Origin: Siphonodentalium dalli
Lineage: Eukaryota > Mollusca > Scaphopoda > Gadilida > Siphonodentaliidae
NCBI GenBank assembly: GCA_032622095.1
Contig: CP136062.1
Span: 37,822,918-37,886,917 of the forward strand
DNA: 64,000 bases
Direction of reading: 5' to 3'
Positions 1 to 12,975 of this stretch are shown here, piece by piece (position 1 is the first letter of the stretch; each line of letters opens with the position of its first letter). The position numbers were made by a program, and so were the translations under genes. Under the pieces are notes generated by a model. The model was not told the origin of the DNA, did not search any database, and worked only from the letters and a program-made list of their open reading frames with translations.

Positions 1-247
1 CGCATTCCAAATGGCCGAGGTGATCTAAAACGCGACCGAAAGCGAGGAAAAAAATAGATGCCATACTATTTTTTCAAACAAGCTGATACCTCATTTATGT
101 CCAAATTCAAATGTGTTTGCTCTAACATTATGATCAAAGTTGTCAGTTGAAGGATTCTCCAATAGGTATGGACTGGTGTATTCCAAACATCCGACTGGCA
201 TCTTTGGTCAGAATGTTATAGATTAAGTATTTCCGAACAAATAAGGT
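1..247 (+). repeat. Dispersed repeat J, copy 1 (cut by the window start)
   Basis: Inverted relative to 18250-18547: both hold ggccgaggtgat/gcgatcgcctcggcc ends, a run about Thr-rich attttttcaaacaagctgatac, gttgtcagttgaaggattct, ctttggtcagaatgtta and atttccgaacaaata. No coding potential seen. The rest of 248-1020 shows no gene. Confidence 0.6.
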
Positions 248-1208
248 ATGAACTTGTTTCACAATAAACTAGCATATGCTCGTAACAGTTCTTAAAACCA
301 CGAATAACGCTAAACAGAAAATTAGCCATCCATGGTCTTAATACTGGAACACAGATGACCCTACATATTTTCATCCATATAGTCATGTACCCTTGACACA
401 TTACCCCTCCTCTGATATTAGGAAGGTGCATGTTCACTCTTTCCTTTGTTTCAAAGGGGGCACTCTGTAGTAATTTGACATGCAGGGCATTTTGAGGGTT
501 CTTTTTTAAAAGTTTTTTGTATGCAGCCAACGCACAAGTGTGCATGTGGAATATGTAACAAAGTATACAATGCACTTAATTGAGTAAAGAATCGTTATAT
601 ATGCAAGGGAATACATAACGACAACGATGGCTGAATTATGTCACATCTGTTTATAAATTGACAAATCACATTGGTCTGTATAGTGTATGCCTGGTAATTT
701 GTTTTACACTGGCAACTATTACCACAGCATATCGTGGTTTATATATGATGCTTTGCGTTTTACCATATATGCATCGATACAGCACAGTGAGGTCTTGTAT
801 TCCCAGAGTATACGCTTTTACCAGATTGTTTAGAAGGCAACCTAGAATTTACAAGGTATGTTGCAAATAAAATTGATGATACCACATTGTATTCTCAAAT
901 TACAGGAAGATTTTCAGGAGACGGAAAATAATATGTTATACTCTGGTAAACTCGAGAAAATCACTTGTAAAATCAATATTTACGATGGCAAAACTAGTGA
1001 AGCCGGAGAACACCCTGGTAAAAGCATAAGTTACCATACGTTTTATGCATGTCGCCGTTCATATTCTGCCACCATATGGGTTTCTTTGACGAAATGTCTG
1101 TACAACATTACAGGCAAACTAACCAATATGAGAACGAACGCTAGATGCATGGTATAAGTGCAGTATATACGTCTCTCTTGCATCGTGTCAATATTATCAT
1201 CGCTAACA

Positions 1209-1549
1209 GTACGTCCATACGCTGGCAAGTTTGCAGGGTGTGGTTTGCAGGAATTTTGTCGTAGAAAACGATATGGTGCCAGAATATGAACGGAAACAAG
1301 CATATACGATGCATCTGTACCACGGTTAATTATATGCGAAGTAAAATCTCATGCAGGTATTTGAAGGCAAATATACAGTAGCACCGTTACAAGTGGAACT
1401 ACATACATTTTACTTCTCATGTCGTTAGCTTTGGTAAAGATGCAGTTTATGTGCATGTTTACGTTCATATTCTGGCACCAGGTTGTTTTCTATGACGAAA
1501 TGCCCGCAAAAAACATACCATGCAAACTTGCCAGCGTATGAACGTACCC
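1209..1549. mobile_element. MITE family K, copy 1
   Basis: Long terminal inverted repeats: gtacgtccatacgctggcaa at the left, its near-complement ttgccagcgtatgaacgtac at the right, continuing for about 90 bp (the tttcgt...gaaaac...ggtgccagaatatgaacg stretch is found in both arms). A related half element lies at 1039-1138. About 60-bp direct repeats (gataagtgcagtatgtacgt; catgtcaatattatcatc) flank it at about 1145-1205 and 1553-1613. 1660-2600 shows no gene; 2326-2440 is a fragment of family S. Confidence 0.7.
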
Positions 1550-2626
1550 TAAATGATAAGTGCAGTATGTACGTCGCATCACGCTCTTGTATCATGTCAA
1601 TATTATCATCAAAGTACGTCTTAGGAATATGCACAAGACGTGGTTATCAATCGTACCGGAACTTGCGTTCGATTAACTTGGTCTGGATGATCCTGACAGC
1701 AGAGCGGAGCGTGAATGGAACATACCAATATCCCCGCGGATGCGTTATGCTAGTGACGTTTATACTCCTCGAGATCTAATATTGATAGATCCCATCACGA
1801 TTCCCCCATTCACGCGTCAATATTCGACCCACTTCACGTACTATAACCCGCATCACAGCGAATATTTCTAAACCAAAATGCCGTCTGTTTTAGAAATGTA
1901 TTAGAGACCATTCCTATAATATCCTAAATCATATTTGCCGCATATTGGCTTGGGTTCTCTTGAATTAATTATCAAAGATTGAGATGGGGGATCGATCTGC
2001 GTTGGTGATCGGGGCAATAAGTCACTGAAGCTCACGAAAGCGACATCAATTGGTTTAGAACTCAATAACAACACATGATTGTGACCGCAAATTCATGAAA
2101 ACACAATCAATCGATCTCTCAGTTTTAATCGCACTTCGACACGTGATTAAAGACATTTTGTTGGCAGGAGAAATCCGATCTTCGGTTGTTATGGTATTTA
2201 TAGTGCAGAACAAAACTCAAATTAAGCAATACGCCCGCCTCCAAGAGAGTTGCCTCTAACAGATACGATCCAATATTGTGGTTGGAGTACTCATAAAACG
2301 ATAAATAATGCTCGCTGTTGTTTAAAGGCATGCACGGGCGGCGTTCGTCAAATCGCCATCAGCGGAACGAATTTTAAAATATATATAGTTTTGATCATAT
2401 GCCAAACATAAACAATGAACAGAGGAACATATCTGGAACTATATCAACCAATTTACTCAGGCGCTGCTCCCGCCTTGAACCTCATGTTGGCCCATGGTCA
2501 GATACAGATTTTCAACAGCGATTGTTTTTATTACATTGTTGCTTTATAATATTCGTCGAGTGCCAAATTTTATAAATATCACGTATTTATTATCCATTAA
2601 AGATCCACGTTCCGATTTGACACAAA

Positions 2627-2840
2627 ATAACCCTTTCAGTGCCAAGTCCGATGTTTGTATCAACCCATATTTCCTTGATCATTTAAAAAAATTATTGATT
2701 ATAATAATGTGATACATTGATGGAAAGAGCTCTTAGAGCTCTTTCCATCAATGTATCACATTATTATAATCAATAAATTTGAAAAATTATCGAGGAAATA
2801 TGGGTTGATAGAAAAATCGGACTTGGCACTGAAAGGGTTC
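2627..2840. mobile_element. piggyBac-like MITE family B, copy 1, with perfect central palindrome
   Basis: Starts ataaCCCTTTCAGTGCCAAG and ends CTTGGCACTGAAAGGGttcc, with arms through TGTATCAACCCATATTTCCT. The TTAA target sites are mutated here (ATAA/TTCC). The centre (about 2693-2778) is a near-perfect palindrome around aagagctcttagagctctt with roughly 40-nt arms. Confidence 0.75.
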
Positions 2841-3028
2841 CTGAGCCAATTTTCCACTTTCCATACGCATGCGCCATCCGACATAATACTGGGTATAAGT
2901 CAACTATGGGGTTATATCCGAACCAAATAAGTCCAATATGGACCAATTTGCCCAAGGATATATTGAAGTAGCATAATAATATGATCAATATATATAAAAG
3001 AGTGGGACATGTCTGTGATGTGCGCGAA

Positions 3029-3318
3029 TTTTATAATTTAACCCATACAGAGCCCAAGACAAACATGAGCAGACGACACTCTTCTATATGCTTCTATATA
3101 TGTGTGGGGCTCCCTGCAGGGTAATGGATGTTTTTTTATTTTATGTCCTAAAAATTGTAAGAAACATTTATTTAAAAAACATGATAAAAAATTGTTAGGC
3201 CAATGCATTCTATTATATATGCGAGGCGACCTATGGTCGACTCGCATATATAAGAGAATGCATTGGCACAGGGTAACACAATCCCGACTTCCGACTGGAT
3301 TTGATATGGCGGGTCACA
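3029..3318. mobile_element. MITE family C, copy 1 (left end missing)
   Basis: Has the C interior (cagagccc...gagcagacgacactcttc...gtgtggggctccctgcaggg), the right hairpin (3199-3273) and the right end ggatttgatatggcgggtca. The left TIR and left hairpin are absent. It lies immediately after the family-B copy at 2627-2840. Confidence 0.75.
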
Positions 3319-3790
3319 TATGAACACAGAGCCACACGCCCCTAACGCACAAAGGGGCAGGCCCCTCCAATTCTGAATAAAGGCTCCCGCGCTGTTTCAG
3401 ATTGTGAATAACATTTGCCATTACCATTATTCGTACCACACACCCATAGCGAAAAAACTACAACATAATTCATTAGTAATAAGTCGAAAGCGATCAGAAA
3501 CACTCACCATTAACAACGTTCATGAATATATACGACTTTTGGCTCACCCCAACCCGAATTTTAATCAAATATGTTCAGTAGTTGGACATTTCCTTTCAGG
3601 TTTGTATTGGTTTTGAGCCAAAAGTCGAATAATTTCCTACTTCCAGTCATTTGTTTGGAATGAAATAGACATCTCAGGGGCTGGAAATTCCTAACAAATT
3701 GAAGGAATTTTTGAGGTACCAGTTCAAACATTCGGACTCAAACAAAGGGAGTGGAGATAGATTTCCTGCAGTTCTTGGAATTTGGTCTGG

Positions 3791-4213
3791 TTAACCCTTT
3801 ACCCAACAGACCATAGGTCGCCTCGCATATATAAGAGAATGCATTGGCTTAACACATATTAAAAATGATAAAATTGTCAAAGAATGTAGAAAAATATTAT
3901 AAATTGTTTTTTTAAATGCAAGAAAAAATTATAAAATTGTTAAAGAATGTAAGAAAAAATGGTAAAAAGTGTTAAAAAAGATTTGTTTTAGGCCAATGCA
4001 TTCTCTTATATATGCGAGGCGACCTATGGTCGACTCGCATATATAAGAGAATGCATTGGCACAGGGCATAACTGTAACCATCACAATGTGGTCAATGAAC
4101 CGGTTCCAATGATATCCATATTTGTATGGTGTTATTGAGACAGACCGAAGATATTTTAGGCTGTTGAAGCTTTATTTTGCCGTTTTTGGCCGTTTTGTTG
4201 AGTAAAGGGTTAA
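3791..4213. mobile_element. piggyBac-like MITE family A, copy 1
   Basis: TTAA at both ends and TIR CCCTTTACCCAACA (right: TGAGTAAAGGG). The right subterminal block has gtggtcaatgaaccggttcc, tatccatatttgtatgg and ttaggctgttgaagctttat. The left hairpin has lost its outer arm (3809-3848); the right hairpin is intact (3991-4066). Confidence 0.85.
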
Positions 4214-5139
4214 GGGCTGTGGTGCCGTTGATAGTTTACAGTTGGGCATACCCCCACCGGATACATTCATACAAATATCACAATGAAATGACAACATCGC
4301 ATCTCTGTATATTATATGGAATGCCACAATATGGCGATGTCTAACTTATTATATGCCATTAGAGACATTGAAGTTGCTTGAACATCCTACAATTATAATT
4401 TGAAAACATATGACTTGTGTGATTGCAATCGCCGTATAAGTTGTAATTTATACATGTGTATATAGTATGGTATTGTAGTTATATATATACAGTAATAGCT
4501 TCTAATTCACACGAATTTAGGCAATGTACATGTATAACCATGGTGCATAACACAACGATAGACTGCATTCATGTGTGTTCTGATAACATATACGTAACGC
4601 CATATTATTCTTAATGTTTTTTGGTTATGTAATTGTATATACCTTGTATACTATATATACGTCTCCCGTGCATGGAGAAATAAACAATCTCTCTCTGTTG
4701 TCGGTTTCATCGGTCCATTGGGGCAGATCACGTGGTTTCTCAAAAAAAAAACCCCAGTAATATATATGAACACTACGGGGAAATTTATGTCCCATTTGTC
4801 GAAATCACCCAATCGCTTCATGCAAATTTGGGAATAATATTGCCAGCGCACGACAAATGACAGAGATGTTCTGACAGCTGGAATACAAATCATCATGCCA
4901 GTCTGGCTCAATGATCTCATTCATGGGACGGAAAATGGTTTCTTGGTCACAGCACGTCTCCCTGTCGCTGAACGTGACCGCGCTCAATGCCACCATCCCC
5001 ATATCACTTCCGGTTCCGGTTAGTCTGCTCGGAGTAATGCCGGGCAATCGAACGAATATTCTAATCGGATGCGTTTAAAAAAGGTTTCTTCCGCAGTCGT
5101 AATTTTTGAAGCCACACGACGAAGGGACGTGGTTAGAGG

Positions 5140-5388
5140 CTCTATGTTGGGTGGTTCTACAGTAATGCCTGAAGTAATCGACCTCTTATACCAAAGCAGA
5201 GTTATGGGTAACTTTTCAGGATTTAGTCGGAAATATGGCTTGTTGCCATACATCGGAAAGCTCTCACCGAGAGCTTTCCAATGAATGGCAACAAGCCATA
5301 TTTCCGACTAAATCCTGAAAAGTTACCCATAACTCTGCTTTGGTATAAGAGGTCGATTACTTAGGGCATTACTCTATGTTGGGTGGTT
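5140..5388. mobile_element. Foldback element T flanked by 17-bp direct repeats
   Basis: Arms of about 90-95 bp, near-identical when inverted (gtcgattactt...ggtataagag...agttatgggtaacttttcag...ggcttgttgccat), meet around acatcggaaagctctcaccg. Perfect 17-bp direct repeats (ctctatgttgggtggtt) lie at 5140-5156 and 5372-5388. Overlapping open frames on both strands (5020-5284) result from the palindrome. Confidence 0.75.
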
Positions 5389-6816
5389 TCACCTTATAAT
5401 TTGCAACTACACCCCCTTGAACTAGAAACAAGTTCGGGGATTTCTAGACACATAACTACCACCACCATCGTATAATATCCTTTATCTACAAAAATCCGAA
5501 AATAGTGTACTAGGGTTGATTACTTTTTTGGTAATTAATCGATTCTGATAACTAAATCGTCTTTTGAAGAAATGTTGTTGTTGGAATCTGATGATACGGG
5601 GACCATCGAATCAGATTATGTACCTTTAAGTACTGTGAAAACATTTCCCAAAGAAGTGAGAGAGACGCTCTTTATTTTCACCAAACCAGGAATAAACTAA
5701 CAAGGAACGCTCTTTATTATCCCTTGTTTTTGTTTGCTAAATTTGATGTTGAGATAAAGCCACATGATAGTTTGCGTTAAAAAATATACCTAATAATATA
5801 TATATATATCTTTATTTCCTCCGTTTCCGAAGATATCAAAATATATAACAATTATAGATACTGTCGCTTTTGAATTTTTCCCGGTATCGAAATAGGTCGA
5901 TAAATCTTGAACTACATTTCTGCGAGCATTTTGTCAGAGAAAGACGCATTGAAGTCGTACAAAATATAACTTTGAAGATCATGTTTGACCCCAATAAAAA
6001 CAGCCATGGAACAGAAAAGTGCGCCCTGTGTTAGTCTATTTATTATATGGTAACAATAAAGAGCGTTTTTTCTTCTCACTTATGTGAATAAAATGAAAAC
6101 TGCTGGATAATGGAAAGTATTTTTCAGAGCACGCGAGGCCGGTATATCAATATTTCGTTAATTTTTCAACCTATCTTTATACCTTCTTCCAAATTACGTA
6201 GTCAAAATTCAGAAGTTCGAATGAGCCATGTCCGTTTAAGTTCTGTGGAAAATCCAGTCTGCACAAAGTATTCAACGTATTAATCAACATATTGTAATCC
6301 CAAACTCGGATTTGCATGCATTGAAAAGCCAACATGTTTCGACGGAGATGTCTGGAGTTGCTATAGACCTTACACTGTATATAGGTATTCAAAGAGGCAG
6401 TTGTTCGATTTATTGCAAAACTATAAATTTTGACAAGTTCTTTTCTAATTATATTGTTCAATCAGCATCATTCGTATCACAAAAATTCATAGCGAACATC
6501 CACAAAAGCCTTTATACATCGAAAGTCGAACGAGTAAAAGAAACTCAAAATTGACCTTTTAGCAACGAAATTATCTTTAAGAGACGATCTTCTTTATTTG
6601 TCCAACAAAAATCAAAACATGTTAAAATTTCCTCTTTTGAAAGTCGACATCTTCCAATCAAAACCTATTAATAATGGGCTTTGTCTCCACTATACTTACA
6701 TGATGTACTTTCTGGTATAGGGCACGTTCAACTGGTAGTTTCAGGGTGTCAAGTCGGGCGGTGTATGTTAATGTTTGGAAATATCGGTTTACCCCGATTC
6801 GCCACGTCAATTCAAT

Positions 6817-7277
6817 TACCACACAACATTACACACGTTTACCACACAACATTACACACGTTTACCACACAACATTACACACGTTTACCACACAACATTA
6901 CACACGTTTACCACACAACATTACACACGTTTATCACACAACATTACACACGTTTACCACACAACATTACACACGTTTACCACACAACATTACACACGTT
7001 TACCACACAACATTACACACGTTTACCACACAACATTACACACGTTTACCACACAACATTACACACGTTTACCACACAACATTACACACGTTTACCACAC
7101 AACATTACACACGTTTACCACACAACATTACACACTTTTACCACACAACATTACACACGTTTACCACACAACATTACACACGTTTACCACACAACATTAC
7201 ACACGTTTACCACACAACATTACACACGTTTACCACACAACATTACACACGTTTACCACACAACATTACACACGTTT
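6817..7277. repeat. 23-bp minisatellite (about 20 units)
   Basis: Unit accacacaacattacacacg + ttt, nearly invariant with only two or three point changes (gtttatcac; cacactttt). With a 23-bp period and no stop in the unit, all three + frames are open, giving 168-224 residue repeat ORFs that are artefacts of the period rather than a gene. Confidence 0.97.
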
Positions 7278-8174
7278 CTGATTTTTTGCCCAGATCGATA
7301 CTTCTATTGGAGCTATGTTGTTTTTTGCTCTCATTCGGGTAATATTTCCCTTTGAACATTTCGTTACTGAATGCATTCTTCCATCAGGTAGACGGCGTCA
7401 AGCAATGTTTTCCGGGTACATATGACGGGTCGTTGGTGGTCAAGAGGACACAAATTTGTTTTTTCCACAGCTCAAAACCATATTTCATCCATATTTTTCA
7501 ACTATCTTTTGCATTTAAACTTGTAGATAATAGATACATTCGCAAAATCACGAATACGATTACGGATATGGAAATATCCTGCCATTATACGGCCAAAATT
7601 CGATCTTTGCGCAATGGGGTTCTTATGTGAGACGAAATATACCCCACGCAGTTTAATTATGTGCAGTTGTGTCAAAATTGTGCCGCCGGTCCTGCTTAGG
7701 GACGCTCTAACAGTATCTGTGTTAATAACATGCGGATAAGAACATGGGATCTGAAAGAGACACACATTACTTCTTCCATCAAATATATGTGTAACTGAAT
7801 ATAGTGGGGCATTAGCCGTCTCATCAATTAGCCATCGTAGGTAAATTGTGATGGTGTCAAACTTACTAGGACAAAAATTCCTATCCGTAATCGTAATAGT
7901 GATTTTTGCGAAAGGTCTCTAATCTAGTTTAACATTCATACTGCATTTAGACAATCAGTATAGATAGTTTCTTGTTGTAAACTTATTAAATACCCGGCAT
8001 AATTATGTCAGTCTTGGTCACTCAGAACAAACAAAAAATGCACGAACACCTTGCATAACCAATCACTGCCACATCAAACTAAGCTAATCACAAATACACA
8101 GACATGTAAATAAAACAATTTCGGAAGAATATTAGAATTTTCCCCACTTACTGTCTGTTTCCTATCAATAACCT

Positions 8175-9322
8175 ATCAAGTGGTCCTGTAAATGTGTTAT
8201 GATGCTGGTGGGTTATGCTGAATTGCTATGATGCTGGTGGGTTATGCTGAATTGCTATGATGCTGGTGGGTTATGCTGAATGTGCTATGATGCTGGTGGG
8301 TTATGCTGAATTGCTATGATGCTGGTGGGTTATGCTGAATTGCTATGATGCTGGTGGGTTATGCTGAATTGTTATGATGCTGGTGGGTTATGCTGAATTG
8401 TTATGATGCTGGTGGGTTATGCTGAATTGCTATGATGCTGGTGGGTTATGCTGAATTGCTATGATGCTGGTGGGTTATGCTGAATTGCTATGATGCTGGT
8501 GGGTTATGCTGAATTGCTATGATGCTGGTGGGTTATGCTGAATTGCTATGATGCTGGTGGGTTATGCTGAATTGTTATGATGCTGGTGGGTTATGCTGAA
8601 TTGCTATGATGCTGGTGGGTTATGCTGAATTGCTATGATGCTGGTGGGTTATGCTGAATTGCTATGATGCTGGTGGGTTATGCTGAATTGCTATGATGCT
8701 GGTGGGTTATGCTGAATTGTTATGATGCTGGTGGGTTATGCTGAATTGTTATGATGCTGGTGGGTTATGCTGAATTGTTATGATGCTGGTGGGTTATGCT
8801 GAATTGCTATGATGCTGGTGGGTTATGCTGAATTGCTATGATGCTGGTGGGTTATGCTGAATTGTTATGATGCTGATAGAGCAAACTGATGCGATTAAGA
8901 AAAAGTACCGTTATTTGTTCTAAAGTTGTCATTTTTGTGGTGTTTGGCTAATCCGAGGGATTTGAGAAAACACCAGTGTCTGTATGAAACATTCAAGAAC
9001 ATATATATTTTTGAAAAATTGAATAATGGCTGCGCTGGTGTTTGTAAAACGACATGAATAGCCAAATTGATTAGAGTCGATTTTCAACAACTAATACAAT
9101 TAGTATTACAACTATTTCGCAAAATATATGTTTCTCGAATATTTGATACAAATAATGGGTTTTCTTTGATATGCTCAGATTATTTGAAAACCACAAAAAT
9201 GACAACTTTAGAACAAATAACGGTACGCTTTCTTAACAACATCAGTTTGTCCTAACAGCATCATAGCAATTCAGCAGGACCCAACCGCATCATAGCACAT
9301 TTGCAGGACCACTTGACCATGG
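8175..9322. mobile_element. MITE family H, copy 1, with an expanded left terminus
   Basis: Ends tcaagtggtcctg...atgtgttatgatgctgg and gcatcatagcacatttgcag...gaccacttga, with interior gtaccgttatttgttctaaa...aacaaataacggtac. The same element occurs at 42846-43288 and 50692-51211. Only this copy has the 29-bp array in its left arm. Confidence 0.85.
8195..8877. repeat. 29-bp minisatellite inside a MITE terminal repeat (about 23 units)
   Basis: Unit ctatgatgctggtgggttat + gctgaattg, with a T/C alternation at one site (gttatg/gctatg) and one unit carrying an extra tg (about 8280). In the unexpanded relative at 50696 the same place reads atgatgctggtggtcctgct + gaattg, so the unit came from the terminal repeat. 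Confidence 0.95.
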
Positions 9323-9737
9323 GTTATTACAGGTTGGTGCATATGTGATTAGCTTAGTTTGACATGGCAAAATAGTTGATTGGAAACATACAGTGGTGAC
9401 TGGTGAATGTTCTGATATTCTTTCGAAAAAAAATTATTTCGTGGTTTATTGGGGGTGGGTGTCGAAAAGGGGTCGGATAAAGCTGAAAACAAACGGAAAA
9501 CAATGAGGGGCACGTGGGTCTCAAAAATGGCTACAGTTAAACAATCATCATGCGTGTCTAAAATTTCTTTCCGACACCACCTGTATCAGGTATACAATTA
9601 CACATAAGTGTGGTCTGCTATTCAGCTAGATGGGTGTTCAGTGAGTGAAAGCAGGCGACAAGCAGACGAGAAGATAAAGAAAATACGGGAGGATTTATAT
9701 TAATGTGGGAACAGTATATATGTTCAACAAACAGCTA

Positions 9738-10086
9738 TTATATCAGAGAAGCGTAGCTAAGCACATGCATCTGTTTAGATATTGATTATGCCATGTGATA
9801 TGGGACTCAGATCCATCCATATATGATCTATTCTTCTTCTATTTAGGTACAGTTTTCAGCAAAAATAACAATATTGGAATATTTTGTTAATTATACATGG
9901 ACCTGGCAAACAATATTAATTTTCTAAGAGTATAATCAAATCATGTTCTTGTATATTTAAATGATTGTTTGTTGGATTGGGTTATAAGTATCTCTATTCA
10001 ACCAGTTTCATCCATCATCAATAGCCACATATAGCTACAATAGCTACATATGTCTATTGTAGCTATATTTTGGGAATTGCCAGACC
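9738..10086 (-). mobile_element. MITE family I, copy 1 (truncated)
   Basis: Inverted relative to 36833-37386: agaagcgtagctaagcacat...gcatctgtttagatattgat...tagctacaatagctacatat, ending ttgggaattgccagacct. Left end missing. 9330-9730 and 10090-11080 show no gene or recognised element. Confidence 0.75.
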
Positions 10087-11088
10087 TGATTATCTGAACA
10101 TTTCCTATAAAGGAACTACTCGTCAAATGAATTGGACAAAAATGCTCAATGTTACCAGGAGTTTCGTCATGTGTGTGTCAACATGAATGGGCCCTGTTCA
10201 AGTTCCCAAATATAACAATAACGCCATGTCAATGTGTCAACGATGATTAGCGAATATCCCAGCAGCTAAAACTGCGTTAATTGATTTGATTACCTGCTTC
10301 ATTAATGTTAATTCAGCATCTCACCTGTGAACGACAGTCGATACTTAACTTGGTTTTCCTAACGAACTGGCAAGCCATTGCAATATCCAGGTGCCTTCGT
10401 TTTATCTGGACATTATTCGTCAGTTGGGAAGTACTCTTTTGGGTATGTGTTTTTGGCAACATAACAGTATATGTAAATAGCTCTCTGTAATTCTCAAAAA
10501 TAATATGAATTCGTGAGAATAAATCATCGTCATCACGTGTGTACATCGCTGCTTACTTTGAGTTTCCTAATAACACGCTGTTGTGGGCGGTGAAAAGGAA
10601 AGTTCGCCGAGCTTGCCAAGTGACTCCGTTATACGTGTATCTGGACTTTCCATTCAGGAATTGTGACACTTCTTTCGACTGAATATTTGATGCACAGCTC
10701 GTCTCGTGTGACTTCGTTGTATCTGGAATTTATTGAACACAGTTTTTGTATGTGGTACACACACCACCCATGTTTCGCAGCATCACACTAGCGCCCATCG
10801 CTGTTTAATTTCATTTTCCTAACGATCTACAGTAAACACGAAAGCATACGACGAATCGGCGATATCTCCATGTGACAGGGATTCCAAATTGTGTCATATA
10901 TTTCGACTGTGGATTACATTCGCTTTCTTTAAGACATAAGGTAAGACTGACAGTGCTGGCATCATGGGGGTTTGATGGTGTCACACACAAACTTTGGGGA
11001 AAATTATCAGTAGTTGGTGATCGGTTAAAACTATTCTGGCACATGTAGCTTGATTTCTAACATGCATTTAGTGTGAGTTTATTTGTTT

Positions 11089-11482
11089 TTAACCCTTTCA
11101 GTGCCAGGTCCGATTTTTGTATCAACCCATATACCCTGTGCCAATGCATTCTCTTATATATGCGAGTCGACCATAAGAGAATGCATTGGCCTAACAATGT
11201 TTCATCATTTGTTATTATTTTTTATAATTTTTTACAATTTTAATAATGTTTTCTTATATTCTTTAACAGACTTATTTTGTAGGTTTAGTGCCAAGGAATC
11301 TTACGTTTTTCATGGGCATCAAAAATATTACTATGAATAATTGATGATAGTTTTGAGTTATAACATGCCCCTAAGGTTTTATCCATTTTTTTTTTTTTTA
11401 GGGCCGATTTTATCGTCTCCTGGCACTCTATAGACCGTAAATTAGGGCCGATGAGATCGGCCCCTGGCACTGAAAGAGTTAA
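11089..11482. mobile_element. piggyBac-like MITE family B, copy 2, carrying one hairpin half-module
   Basis: TTAA at both ends (11089-11092, 11479-11482), TIR CCCTTTCAGTGCCAGG. The left interior begins CCCTGTGCCAATGCATTC at 11134; this hairpin has lost most of one arm (deletion around 11170). The right interior has the duplicated gggccgat...gagatcggcccctgg. It is the inverse of the 37635-38117 copy over its whole length. Confidence 0.8.
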
Positions 11483-12206
11483 ACCAGCGGTCGAATATTT
11501 CCTTACATGCTGCCGAATTTTTGTTTTGACTGAAAATAGTCATCAGTTAGAAAATAGTAGGGGTGTTAGATTGAACATTTCCAACAGTTGGAAACATTGA
11601 GGTCCCAGTTTCAAATTTCCAACCCAATTGGAGGCGGATGTTGGAGTGCAAATAGACTTCCATTCCCGAACATTGGAATTTTTGGTCTTATTAAGGGGCG
11701 GTTACAGTTGAACATTTTAATGTGGACCCCCCCCCACCCCAACCATCTAGCACGTCGACGAAGACCGATGCGTTAGTTAATGGAGGGAGAATGAGTACTC
11801 GTTTCAACAATTATGGCACAATTCTGAAACGAGAATATCGGACGCTAAACTCTACATCAGGTGTACGTAATTTAAAAGAATGAATAATAAGACATGTTTT
11901 TTTTTATATACTCTGAAAAACAAAACCAAAATCATCGCAATTTTCCAGCTGTTTGTCATTTTTGAACAAAAATCATAAAAACGATCTTTATGTTACAATA
12001 ACTAGCACTGAATTCTCTTTATTGCTCCTTTCTGAAGTAACATCCGGTTATCATGCAATGTATAACAAGAATTAGTCATTCTGTTTCACACGAAGTCCGT
12101 ATACAAGTATTGAACGTATTCATTCACCTATTTTGTGCATCTGAAATGGACCTGGGTGTAACACGCGCGAGAATAATGTCACCCTTCAAACATCATTAGA
12201 GCTTTA

Positions 12207-12739
12207 AAGGCACGGGCGGCGTTCGTTCCATAAATATTCATATTTGTTCAAATCGCTATCAACAGAAGGAATATTAAAAAATATATATAGTTTTGTTCAT
12301 ATATGCCAAACATAATCAGCGCGTAAATATATATTTTCGTCAATACGTACGATGGTGTACGTAAATAAGAGCCTGCTCGTGTTACAAAAGTTTTGCTTCT
12401 GTTTACATAAAACAGCGCAATTCTATTGGTTAATCACACACAGCTGATATAAACACTCTTTATTATTTCCATATCATGCAGGAAAACAGTAACAAATAAC
12501 GCTCTTTATGTTTGCCATATCCGGTTCTATAAACAAACACCAGGTAACGCAACGTTTTTTGCTTTTGTTTACATAACAAAGGAAAACATTTGACAATAAC
12601 ATACTGTTTATGCCATATTTCTGATTGGTATAAGAACAAAATCTGTCTATATTTGACTATTATTTCTGTTTATGGCGGTTTTTGACGGAGGTGAATATTT
12701 TTACAGAATACCAACCGCCAACGCCGCCCGTATCTTTAA
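12207..12739. mobile_element. MITE family S, copy 1
   Basis: TIRs tttaaaggcacgggcggcg / cgccgcccgtatctttaa; interior with two caaataacgctctttat-like blocks and acaaacaccaggtaacgc. Its right end overlaps the TTAA of family D. A fragment of the left end also lies at 2326-2440. Confidence 0.78.
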
Positions 12740-12975
12740 CCCTTCCGTGACTGAAACTTCTTGAAATTTTGCGAAAACCCTGTGCCAATATATTCTCTTA
12801 CACACGCTAGTTCCCATTGCCTCACATATACAGGAGCATGCATTGACTTAACAATTGACTGTGCAGCATTAATATCCTGTGCCATTGCATCCTCTTACAC
12901 ACAGAGCCTCGCATATATAAGAGAATACGCTGGCACAGGAACAGGGAACTGTTCATTTGCTTCAGTCAGGGTTAA
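12736..12975. mobile_element. piggyBac-like MITE family D, copy 1, with degenerate hairpin module
   Basis: TTAA at 12736-12739 and 12972-12975; ends CCCTTCCGTGACTGAAAC / GCTTCAGTCAGGG. Inside are a degenerate module CCCTGTGCCAATATATTCTC...and ...ATACGCTGGCACAGG (about 12779-12938). It abuts family S on the left. Confidence 0.7.

Noticed and set aside
4805-5047. Minus-strand frame of 80 residues (LSAVTFSDRETCCDQE...)
   Set aside because: Composition looks protein-like, but no family is recognised, the downstream frame shifts and no convincing splice sites were found; might deserve a database search.
6681-7355. Three overlapping + strand open frames of 168-224 residues
   Set aside because: They are one 23-bp repeat read in three frames; composition and period explain them.
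8195-8877. Regular direct repeats resembling a CRISPR array
   Set aside because: Head-to-tail 29-bp units without variable spacers; eukaryotic minisatellite.
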